The notes beneath the pieces are model-generated. The model ran no database searches, was not told where the DNA came from, and was given only the letters and a program-made list of their open reading frames with translations. This document shows, in pieces, positions 1-6,762 of a DNA stretch of 46,284 nucleotides (positions within the stretch are counted from its first letter, which is position 1; each line of letters begins with the position of its first letter). Position numbers and translations under genes: made by a program. Source of the stretch: Hyphomicrobiales bacterium (GTDB taxonomy: Bacteria > Pseudomonadota > Alphaproteobacteria > Rhizobiales > Devosiaceae); assembly GCA_015490455.1 (NCBI GenBank), contig WFXU01000029.1, positions 1 to 46,284 of the forward strand, in the 5' to 3' direction.

Positions 1-1
1 A

Positions 2-390
2 ATGGAGTTTCTAATCCGCGATCGCTTAAGCTGGCTGCGGTTTCTGGACTTTAATCTTGGCAAACCGACGCCGGATGAAACATGATTGCACTGTTTCGCG
101 AGCGGTTGACCAATGCGGGTGCGATGTAGGCTCTGTTTGACGAATTTGATAAGCAGTTGAAGAGCTCGGGCTATCTTCCTATGGGCGGGCAGATTGTTGA
201 TGCCACACTGGTCAGCGCACCTCGCCAGCGCAATAAGGATATGAGAAAAAAGCCATTAAGGAGGGCAAAAACGCCACTGAGATTTGGCCTGATAAACCCA
301 ATAAGGCAGCCCAGAAAAATTGTGATGCCCGATGGACGATGAAGTTCAGCAAGGCCAAGAGCAAAGAGGCTCAGAGAAAATATCAGGGTT
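2..390 (+). pseudogene. Decayed IS5-type transposase fragment
   Basis: Reading across frames gives the middle of a DDE transposase of the IS5 type: an N-terminal piece beginning MEFLIRDRLSWLRFLDF, then LFDEFDKQLKSSGYLPMGG, the hallmark GGQIVDATLVSAPRQRN with the first catalytic Asp, and a tail reading EIWPDKPNKAAQKNCDARW. The frame is broken near 83 (a lost base turns a Trp codon into TGA), by a TAG near 127, and by an indel near 241. The last reading frame stops near 392. The 5' end is cut by the window edge. Base composition is noticeably richer in G+C than the neighbouring genes, which fits an acquired element. The gene is clearly inactive. Family assignment is from remembered motif similarity; the subgroup is not determined. 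Confidence 0.82.
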
Positions 391-438
391 GATGGAGGTG
401 TCTAAATTTATGCTAAGAAAGTAATCTTATTGATTTTT

Positions 439-1179
439 TTAAGAATAATCAACTTTCATAAGGTAAAGCCCGCAGCTTGGTGCTAATGCCGCGCAGGCTT
501 TTCTATCTTTTGCCGCAAATGCCATAGCAAAATCGTCAATAGTCCATTTTCCTTCACCAACCATTTTTAGTGAACCAACTAGCGAACGGACTTGATGGTG
601 TAAAAATGAGGGGGCAGATATACGAAAATATATATGGTCATTTTTTCGTGAAATAGTGAAACTATCAATGGTTTTTATAGGACTTTTTGCCTGGCATTCA
701 AGCGAGCGAAATGTCGTAAAATCATGTAAACCTTCAACCATTTTGGCCGCCTCTGCCATTTTTTCTATATCAAGTTTTTTTGCTACATGCCAAACCAAAT
801 CACGCTCTAAACATGGTGGTGGGCGGCGATTTAGAATTATATATTCATAATGGCGTTTAACCGCGCTAAAGCGGGCATTAAAATCGCTCTTAACAGATTT
901 TGCCTTCAAAACAACAATATTTAGGGGGCGCAAATGATAATTAAGCGCTTCGCTAATACGGAAACTATCCCATTTTTTTTGCAAATCAAAATGCACAACT
1001 TGCCCGCGCGCATGCACTCCGGCATCTGTGCGTCCGGCAGCCTGCACTTTTACATTTTCACTGGAAAATTTCTTAATTGCTTCTTCTAATGAACCCTGTA
1101 TGGAAGGTAAATTAGGTTGGCGTTGCCAGCCACAAAATCCTGTTCCCTTATATTCTATCGTCAGGCAATAGCGAAACAT
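439..1179 (-). CDS. truA: tRNA pseudouridine(38-40) synthase TruA
   Basis: TruA isomerises uridines at positions 38-40 of the tRNA anticodon stem to pseudouridine in the cytoplasm. The 246-residue protein has the usual length. The catalytic Asp is residue 52 in AGRTDAGVHA, and the N-terminal strand YKGTGFCGWQRQ and the C-terminal HHQVRSLVGSL segment are typical of the family. It is the last gene of a minus-strand def-fmt-truA operon; only 2 bases separate the fmt stop from its ATG, so translational coupling is likely. In many Rhizobiales dapE follows truA. Here the gene is instead followed by an IS remnant, so the operon's 3' side has probably been rearranged. Confidence 0.97.
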   Translation of the reverse strand: MFRYCLTIEYKGTGFCGWQRQPNLPSIQGSLEEAIKKFSSENVKVQAAGRTDAGVHARGQVVHFDLQKKWDSFRISEALNYHLRPLNIVVLKAKSVKSDFNARFSAVKRHYEYIILNRRPPPCLERDLVWHVAKKLDIEKMAEAAKMVEGLHDFTTFRSLECQAKSPIKTIDSFTISRKNDHIYFRISAPSFLHHQVRSLVGSLKMVGEGKWTIDDFAMAFAAKDRKACAALAPSCGLYLMKVDYS

Positions 1180-1181
1180 TA

Positions 1182-2150
1182 TTAATATAATTCCTTGCCC
1201 GTTAAATTTTCATTTAATCCGCGCAAAAATTCATCTAGGAAAATTGCCTTTTTTCCCTCTCTTTGTAAAAAAATCGGGCGGATAAATCCTTTTTTGCAAC
1301 TAATGGTCATTTTTTCATCAATAATTGTTCCGGGTCTTATTTTTTCCTTCATATTTAATTTAATTTTTTTGGCACGTAAAATTTTAACTCTTATTTTTTT
1401 ACTCTTTTTCTTATCCGAACTATCACCTATTTCCATCAAAAACCAAGCGCCGGGATAGGGCGAAAGCCCTCTAATTAAGTTAAGGATTTTTGTAGCACTT
1501 TTATGCCAATTAATTTTTGCCTCGCTCTTAGAAATTTTTTTAGCGTAAGTTACACCCTCTTTTTTCTGCTCAACAAAATTAAGCTGATTATTTGTTAATT
1601 TTTCAAGGGCTTTAATAATTAATTTTGTCCCCTTAATTTTCATTTTTTCATGTAAATCGCCAGCATTCATATTTTTTTTAATTTTAATTTTTTTGCTCAA
1701 ACCAATAGGGCCACTATCTAAACCTTCATTCATTTTCATTATTGTTACGCCGCTTTTCTTATCTCCCGCCATAATAGCCCGCTGAATGGGAGCTGCACCG
1801 CGCCAGCGAGGCAAAAGAGAAGCGTGAAGATTAAGGCAGCCAAATTTGGGTGCATCTAATATTTCCTTTGGCAAAATTAATCCATAAGCAACAATTATGG
1901 CTAGATCGGCATTTAGAGAAATAAATTGCTCTATATCTTCTTTTTGCTTGAAATTTTGCGGAGTAAATATTTCTAAACCTAATTTTTCTGCCTTTATTAT
2001 GGTGGGTGATTTTTGTAATTGCTTATTGCGGCCTGCTTTACGTGCTGGCTGGGAATAAACGGCAATAATTTGGTGTTCTGTTTTACTAATCTGCTCAAGC
2101 GCAAATTTGGCAATATCCGGAGTGCCCATAAAAATAATTCGTAAACTCAT
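1182..2150 (-). CDS. fmt: Methionyl-tRNA formyltransferase
   Basis: Fmt transfers a formyl group from 10-formyl-tetrahydrofolate to the initiator Met-tRNA. The 322-residue protein starts MSLRIIFMGTPDIAKFALEQ, a standard formyltransferase N terminus, and carries the active-site region LNLHASLLPRWRGAAPIQRA with the Asn/His pair, followed by the C-terminal OB-fold region (from about residue 205). The C-terminal half is unusually rich in lysine and isoleucine, in line with the AT-rich genome. It lies between def (9 bases upstream) and truA (2 bases downstream), the common bacterial pairing of the enzymes that add and remove the formyl group. No sign of damage. Confidence 0.97.
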   Translation of the reverse strand: MSLRIIFMGTPDIAKFALEQISKTEHQIIAVYSQPARKAGRNKQLQKSPTIIKAEKLGLEIFTPQNFKQKEDIEQFISLNADLAIIVAYGLILPKEILDAPKFGCLNLHASLLPRWRGAAPIQRAIMAGDKKSGVTIMKMNEGLDSGPIGLSKKIKIKKNMNAGDLHEKMKIKGTKLIIKALEKLTNNQLNFVEQKKEGVTYAKKISKSEAKINWHKSATKILNLIRGLSPYPGAWFLMEIGDSSDKKKSKKIRVKILRAKKIKLNMKEKIRPGTIIDEKMTISCKKGFIRPIFLQREGKKAIFLDEFLRGLNENLTGKELY

Positions 2151-2159
2151 TTTTTGAAA

Positions 2160-2678
2160 TTATCCTGCTCTACGGCGCGCTAATTTTTGAAATTTTTTAA
2201 TAATCCTATCCCGCTTTAAGCGTGAAAGATAATCAATGAATAATTTTCCATTTAAGTGGTCAACCTCATGTTGAATACAGGTAGCAAGCAAGCCATCGGC
2301 TTCTCTTTCAATAATTTTGCCATCAATATTAGTATATTTGACACGAATATTATCTGGTCGCTCAATTTCCTCTAAAATTTCCGGAATAGAAAGACAGCCC
2401 TCCTTATAGGCGCGCTTTTCTTCAGAAAAAAAGGTTATTTCCGGGTTAATCATAGCGATCGGGTCTTGCTTTTCGTCCTCCTCGTCAGAACAATCCATCA
2501 CAATAACGCGTTTTAATACGCCAATTTGCGGCGCGGCCAGCCCAAAACCCAATGCCTTATACATGGTTTCAAACATATCATCTATTAAAATATGAATATC
2601 TTTATTTATCTCGGCAACAGGCTCCGCAACAGTTCTTAATCTCTTATCCGGAATATATATAATATTTCTAACGCTCAT
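2160..2678 (-). CDS. def: Peptide deformylase
   Basis: Removes the N-formyl group from new proteins; a cytoplasmic metallopeptidase, usually Fe2+ or Zn2+. All three signature motifs are visible: GLAAPQIG, EGCLSIP with the metal-binding Cys, and QHEVDHLNG with the two metal-binding His and the catalytic Glu. I place the start at the internal ATG giving MSVRNIIYIPDKRLR (172 residues), because this matches the family N terminus and a GGAAGAAAG purine stretch lies just before it. An upstream ATG at 2699 would add seven residues. It is the first gene of the def-fmt-truA operon and is divergent from rmuC, with a promoter region of about 120 bases between them. Confidence 0.96.
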   Translation of the reverse strand: MSVRNIIYIPDKRLRTVAEPVAEINKDIHILIDDMFETMYKALGFGLAAPQIGVLKRVIVMDCSDEEDEKQDPIAMINPEITFFSEEKRAYKEGCLSIPEILEEIERPDNIRVKYTNIDGKIIEREADGLLATCIQHEVDHLNGKLFIDYLSRLKRDRIIKKFQKLARRRAG

Positions 2679-2796
2679 ATTGTAAATTCTTTCTTCCATT
2701 AGGTCTTAAGCATTTGTTTGTTTATATAGATATAGGAAATTTTTTGAAATTGCCAATTTTGCTTTTTACATTGAAAAATATTTGCTAGTAAAAATT

Positions 2797-3966
2797 ATGG
2801 ATGAAATCATATTTAACATTAATGATTGGCAAATTAGCATAAATATGCTGCTTATTGGGCTTATTTTTTTGCTCTTAATTTTATTATTGATTATTTTATT
2901 TATTTTACTAATTGCGCGCAAAAACCGACAAATTAGAGAAAAAGAATTAAATAATCGCTCTCTTGAATTAGAGCGGCATCTAGCTTCATTGCTGCAAGTG
3001 CAATCTGAAATGACCGGCAGAATGCAGACTATGGCAGAAATATTTGGCGCAAGAACTTCTGATTTGTCAAAAATTCTGACCGAAAAAATTGATAATGCCC
3101 ACCAGCGTATGGGGCAACAATTAAATGAAAATCGTGAAAAGACCGAAATGAGCCTAGCAAAATTAAATGAGCGGCTTGCAGTTATTGATAAGGCTCAATC
3201 TACTATTAGTGAGATTTCCAGCGAAATTATATCATTACAAACAATTCTTTCTGATAAGCAGACGCGTGGAGCCTTTGGGCAAGGACGTATGGAAAATATT
3301 ATTAGCGATGGATTGGCTAAAAATTCTTACTCTTTTCAGCCAACCCTTTCCAATGGCTCACGCCCTGATTGTTTAGTGCATATGCCCAATAATGCGCCCG
3401 ATTTGGTAATAGATGCCAAATTTCCGCTTGAAGCATGGCAAAGAATGAAAAAGGCAAAAGATGCGCAAGAACTAAAAAATGCCAGAACTGAATTCAAAAA
3501 TAATATGAATGTGCATATTAAGGCGATTGCCGAAAAATATCTCATTGCGGGAGAAACGCAGGATACGGCCTTTATGTTTGTGCCTTCAGAATCTATTTTT
3601 GCCGATTTACACGAACATTTTGAGGATTTGGTGCAACGGGCAGTGCGAGCGCGAGTGGTAATTGTTTCTCCTTCTCTTTTAATGCTTTCTATTCAAGTTG
3701 TGCATGCTTTATTAAGAGATGTCAGAATGCGCGAACAGGCACATTTAATTCAAAAAGAAGTGCGCCTATTATTAGAAGATATTTCCCGTCTTGATGAAAG
3801 GGTAAGTAAATTACAATCACATTTTTCTATGGCAGCAAAAGATATTGAGATGATTACAGTTTCTTCAAGGAAGGTAACAAGGCGCTCTAATAATATAGAG
3901 CAAATGGAATTTAGCGACGAAACAAATAAGAAAAAAGACAATATTTTACAGAGTGGGCAGAATTGA
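2797..3966 (+). CDS. rmuC: RmuC-family DNA recombination protein
   Basis: RmuC-family proteins are predicted nucleases that limit recombination between inverted repeats. The start is taken as the ATG giving MDEIIFNINDW rather than the TTG 15 bases upstream. Residues 17-39 form one strongly hydrophobic membrane segment, followed by a basic stop sequence, a long coiled coil to about residue 130, and then the conserved RmuC domain with SYSFQPTLSNGSRPDCLV and LVIDAKFPLEAW. The Asp and Lys of VIDAKFP resemble a PD-(D/E)xK nuclease core. Length (389 residues) is normal. It sits divergent to def, as in many Rhizobiales. Confidence 0.93.
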   Translation: MDEIIFNINDWQISINMLLIGLIFLLLILLLIILFILLIARKNRQIREKELNNRSLELERHLASLLQVQSEMTGRMQTMAEIFGARTSDLSKILTEKIDNAHQRMGQQLNENREKTEMSLAKLNERLAVIDKAQSTISEISSEIISLQTILSDKQTRGAFGQGRMENIISDGLAKNSYSFQPTLSNGSRPDCLVHMPNNAPDLVIDAKFPLEAWQRMKKAKDAQELKNARTEFKNNMNVHIKAIAEKYLIAGETQDTAFMFVPSESIFADLHEHFEDLVQRAVRARVVIVSPSLLMLSIQVVHALLRDVRMREQAHLIQKEVRLLLEDISRLDERVSKLQSHFSMAAKDIEMITVSSRKVTRRSNNIEQMEFSDETNKKKDNILQSGQN

Positions 3967-4036
3967 TAGGGAGCGGTGGGCAAGTTTGATAATGGGCAGG
4001 GGTGATAATTTGCGCAAATTTTGCTGTTTTCTCAAT

Positions 4037-4066
4037 ATATATTAAAATTAGATATATTAAAATTAA
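4037..4066. repeat. Tandem 15-bp AT-rich repeat before glpD
   Basis: Two adjacent copies of ATATATTAAAATTA followed by G or A (14 of 15 bases identical). They lie in the 158-base gap between rmuC and glpD, where the glpD promoter should be. They may contain -10-like sequence or be an operator, or may be chance in very AT-rich DNA. Confidence 0.55.
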
Positions 4067-4124
4067 TTGTATAAATAATATTGGCGCGCTAAATAAAATA
4101 ATATTTTTCAAAAAGCGAAAAATA

Positions 4125-5645
4125 ATGTCAGAAAAAGACGAAGAAAAAAATTCCAAAATTTTTGATATTTTTATCATAGGGGGTGGAATAAATGGCGCCG
4201 GTATTGCCCGCGATGGTGCTGGGCGCGGATATAAGATTTATTTGGCGGAAATGGGTGATTTAGCTTCAGGCACTTCTTCTGCTGCTACAAAATTAATTCA
4301 TGGCGGGTTGCGCTATCTTGAATATTTTGAATTTCATCTTGTGCGCGAAGCTCTTAAAGAGCGCGAAATATTATGGGCGTTGGCGCCCTTTATTATAAAA
4401 CCGATGCGTTTTATTTTGCCGCACCATAAGGGTTTGCGCCCAGCCCCTTTATTACGCTTAGGATTATTTCTTTATGATCATATTGGCGGGCGTAAAAAAC
4501 TACCCCCAACAAAAACAATAAATCTTAGAAAAAATATAGTAGGAAAACCATTGCGGGCTGATTTCAAAATTGGTTTTGAATATTCGGATTGTTTTGTGGA
4601 TGATGCGCGTTTAGTGGTGCTAAATGCTAAAGATGCGGCAAATTTAGGCGCAGATATTAATGTCAGAACCAAATTGATAAATGCTGAGATTATTGATAAT
4701 ATTTGGCATTTAAGAGTTAAAAATATAAATAATAATAAAGAAAAAATAATAAGGGCAAAATCGCTAATAAATGCCGCTGGCCCTTGGGTGGATATAGTAA
4801 ATTCAACAATCAAACAATCTGATAAGAAAAAACATATTAGATTAGTTAAAGGATCACATATTGTTGTGAACAAGCTCTATGAACATGATAAGGCCTATAT
4901 TTTCCAAAATGCCGATAATAGAATAATTTTTGCCATTCCCTATCAGGAGAATTTTACTCTGATTGGCACAACAGATGTTGAATATGATGGCGATCCTAAA
5001 GATGTTGCTATTAGTTCAGATGAGATAAATTATTTATGTAAAATAAGCTCACATTATTTTCGCACTCCGCTTAAGCGAGCTGATATTGTCTGGGCTTATT
5101 CAGGAGTTAGGCCCTTATTTGACGATGGAGCAACAAAGGCGCAAGAAATTACCCGCGACTATATATTAGAGATTGAAAATGCTAATAGCGCTCCATTATT
5201 AAATATTTATGGCGGAAAATTAACAACATATCGCCATTTAGCAGAAGGAGCGCTAGAAAAATTAGCCCCCCTAATTGGCAAAAAGGGAAAAAAATGGACG
5301 GCAAATTCTCCATTGCCAGGTGGTGATTTTGCCATAGGTTCATTTGATAAATTGGTAAATAAAATAAATGAGCAATATCCATTTTTACCCCATTCGCAAA
5401 TTAAACGTATGGTGCGCCTTTATGGCACATTAACGACTAAAGTCTTGGGAAAAGCCAAATCTCACTATGATTTAGGAGAGGATTTTGGCGCAAATTTAAG
5501 CGCCAGAGAAGTTGATTATTTATTAAAAGAAGAATGGGCGCAAACTGTTGAAGATATTTTATGGCGACGCACTAAATTGGGTTTGTCAATTAATGATAGA
5601 GATAAAAGAGCTTTGGCAAAATATATTGCAGAAAAATTAAGCTAG
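4125..5645 (+). CDS. glpD: Aerobic glycerol-3-phosphate dehydrogenase
   Basis: Membrane-associated flavoenzyme that oxidises sn-glycerol 3-phosphate to dihydroxyacetone phosphate and passes electrons to quinone. The 506-residue protein has the FAD-binding GGGINGAGIARDGAGRG near the N terminus, then SSAATKLIHGGLRYLEYFEF and IYGGKLTTYR, all typical of GlpD. An open frame extends 41 codons upstream, but that part is AT-rich junk-like sequence; the ATG at 4125 gives the family N terminus. A tandem 15-bp AT-rich repeat lies 59-88 bases upstream. No glpF, glpK or ABC glycerol-phosphate genes are adjacent. Its stop overlaps the stop of the convergent CAP-domain gene. Confidence 0.95.
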   Translation: MSEKDEEKNSKIFDIFIIGGGINGAGIARDGAGRGYKIYLAEMGDLASGTSSAATKLIHGGLRYLEYFEFHLVREALKEREILWALAPFIIKPMRFILPHHKGLRPAPLLRLGLFLYDHIGGRKKLPPTKTINLRKNIVGKPLRADFKIGFEYSDCFVDDARLVVLNAKDAANLGADINVRTKLINAEIIDNIWHLRVKNINNNKEKIIRAKSLINAAGPWVDIVNSTIKQSDKKKHIRLVKGSHIVVNKLYEHDKAYIFQNADNRIIFAIPYQENFTLIGTTDVEYDGDPKDVAISSDEINYLCKISSHYFRTPLKRADIVWAYSGVRPLFDDGATKAQEITRDYILEIENANSAPLLNIYGGKLTTYRHLAEGALEKLAPLIGKKGKKWTANSPLPGGDFAIGSFDKLVNKINEQYPFLPHSQIKRMVRLYGTLTTKVLGKAKSHYDLGEDFGANLSAREVDYLLKEEWAQTVEDILWRRTKLGLSINDRDKRALAKYIAEKLS

Positions 5646-6133
5646 AGCCAGTTAGAAAAATCACCCCCCGCAATAAAGGTCCAATAGGTTTTATATTGTC
5701 CTTTTTCAGCCTTTGTATAAGCTAACCCAAATTCGCTAAATTTATTATTTAATAATGTTGCGCGATGAGCATTTGAGGCCAACCAGCCATTAATTACCGC
5801 TTCAAGACTATCATAACCGCCGGCTAAATTTTCACCCACTGCTCCCCTATACCCGGTTTTATTTACTCTTTGACGTAAAGAGCCACCAAGCTCATGTGAT
5901 AATTTACCCTTATTTGCCATTAAGTCGGATTGGGCCTGTGCGGCTAAATATAATTTTTGATTAAATTTGAGTGGAGCGCGATTATTTGCTTTTCTTACTT
6001 CATTTATTTTTTCTATGATAATTTCCCGACTAAGCTGGGTAGGTTTAGAAATTGTATCAAATGAATAGGTGGAGACGCACGAACTGAGTAAGCCAGATGC
6101 TAAAATAATAATAATTATTCGTCTATTAATCAT
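5642..6133 (-). CDS. CAP/SCP-domain lipoprotein
   Basis: A 163-residue exported protein. The N terminus MINRRIIIIILASGLLSSC is a lipoprotein signal with lipobox LSSC; Cys19 is the expected lipidated residue. The rest is a CAP (SCP/PR1) domain: INEVRKANNRAPLKFN, the AQAQSDLMANKGKLSH helix, GENLAGGYDSLEAVINGWL, and SNAHRATLLNNKFSEFGLAY, with the His and Glu residues of the typical CAP cleft present. Such proteins occur in Rhizobiales and are thought to act in the envelope, but their biochemical role is unknown. The stop overlaps that of convergent glpD by 4 bases. Start and family call are firm; function is not. Confidence 0.88.
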   Translation of the reverse strand: MINRRIIIIILASGLLSSCVSTYSFDTISKPTQLSREIIIEKINEVRKANNRAPLKFNQKLYLAAQAQSDLMANKGKLSHELGGSLRQRVNKTGYRGAVGENLAGGYDSLEAVINGWLASNAHRATLLNNKFSEFGLAYTKAEKGQYKTYWTFIAGGDFSNWL

Positions 6134-6201
6134 ATATTCTTACCGGCTATATTAATTTAATTTGCTAAGTTAGATGATTTAGATTAATTTTTGCGTAAAA
6201 T

Positions 6202-6558
6202 TTAGGAAATATCTTTTCCTAAAGAAGCGGCATTTGAGCAAATAAGTTCAGCGCCTGGCCCGCTCATAATATTTTTATATTCCCTATCATAATTTATAAT
6301 TAATTCGTCAAGAAGGTTCGATGCTTGCGTATTACAGCGTAATTCTTCAATTTTTTTACCAGCTTGTGCACGAGAATAGGGCAATTTTATATTTTTGCAA
6401 TATTTTGTAGCCTTAAGGGCTAAAACTGCCGATTTTATATTTTGCGCAATATAGCGCTGACTACATTGCGGATTAAAACTATTTGCCGCCCCTATATTAG
6501 AAAATAGCAGCAAAAGGGCGGATAAAAAGAGGAAAAAATTTTTATATTTACTGCACAA
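6202..6558 (-). CDS. Small secreted protein with four cysteines, unknown function
   Basis: A 118-residue protein I do not recognise. Residues 6-25 form a hydrophobic signal peptide with a plausible cleavage site after GAA or ANS. The predicted mature part is soluble, mostly helical, and has four cysteines (32, 54, 75 and 107), suggesting two disulfides in the periplasm. The start codon appears to be TTG; it has a GGAG Shine-Dalgarno six bases upstream, and no ATG gives a better N terminus. The gene lies 68 bases upstream of, and in the same direction as, the CAP-domain lipoprotein gene, so the two could form a small envelope-protein operon. It is divergent from polA. Confidence 0.7.
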   Translation of the reverse strand: MCSKYKNFFLFLSALLLLFSNIGAANSFNPQCSQRYIAQNIKSAVLALKATKYCKNIKLPYSRAQAGKKIEELRCNTQASNLLDELIINYDREYKNIMSGPGAELICSNAASLGKDIS

Positions 6559-6630
6559 AATTTGCTCCAGTTAATTAATAATTTGGTGAACCAATAGAGC
6601 AAATAGAGCAAAAATTTGAAACATATATAA

Positions 6631-6667
6631 AGTTGATAATTCTATTTTGAATAAAATTTTATCAACT
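6631..6667. promoter_or_regulatory. 9-bp inverted repeat in the divergent region before polA
   Basis: AGTTGATAA and its exact complement TTATCAACT are separated by 19 bases, between the start of the secreted-protein gene (6558, minus) and polA (6763, plus). The position suits an operator or a stem-loop in a leader; a tandem AATAGAGCA pair lies just to its left. No regulator can be named from the sequence. Confidence 0.4.
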
Positions 6668-6762
6668 GAAAAAATCTGCTTATTTGTGAATTAAAATTAT
6701 TATTTTGCTTAGTTTCATTCTTACTGATAAATTATAAATAATTATTCAGAGCGGATATTTTT

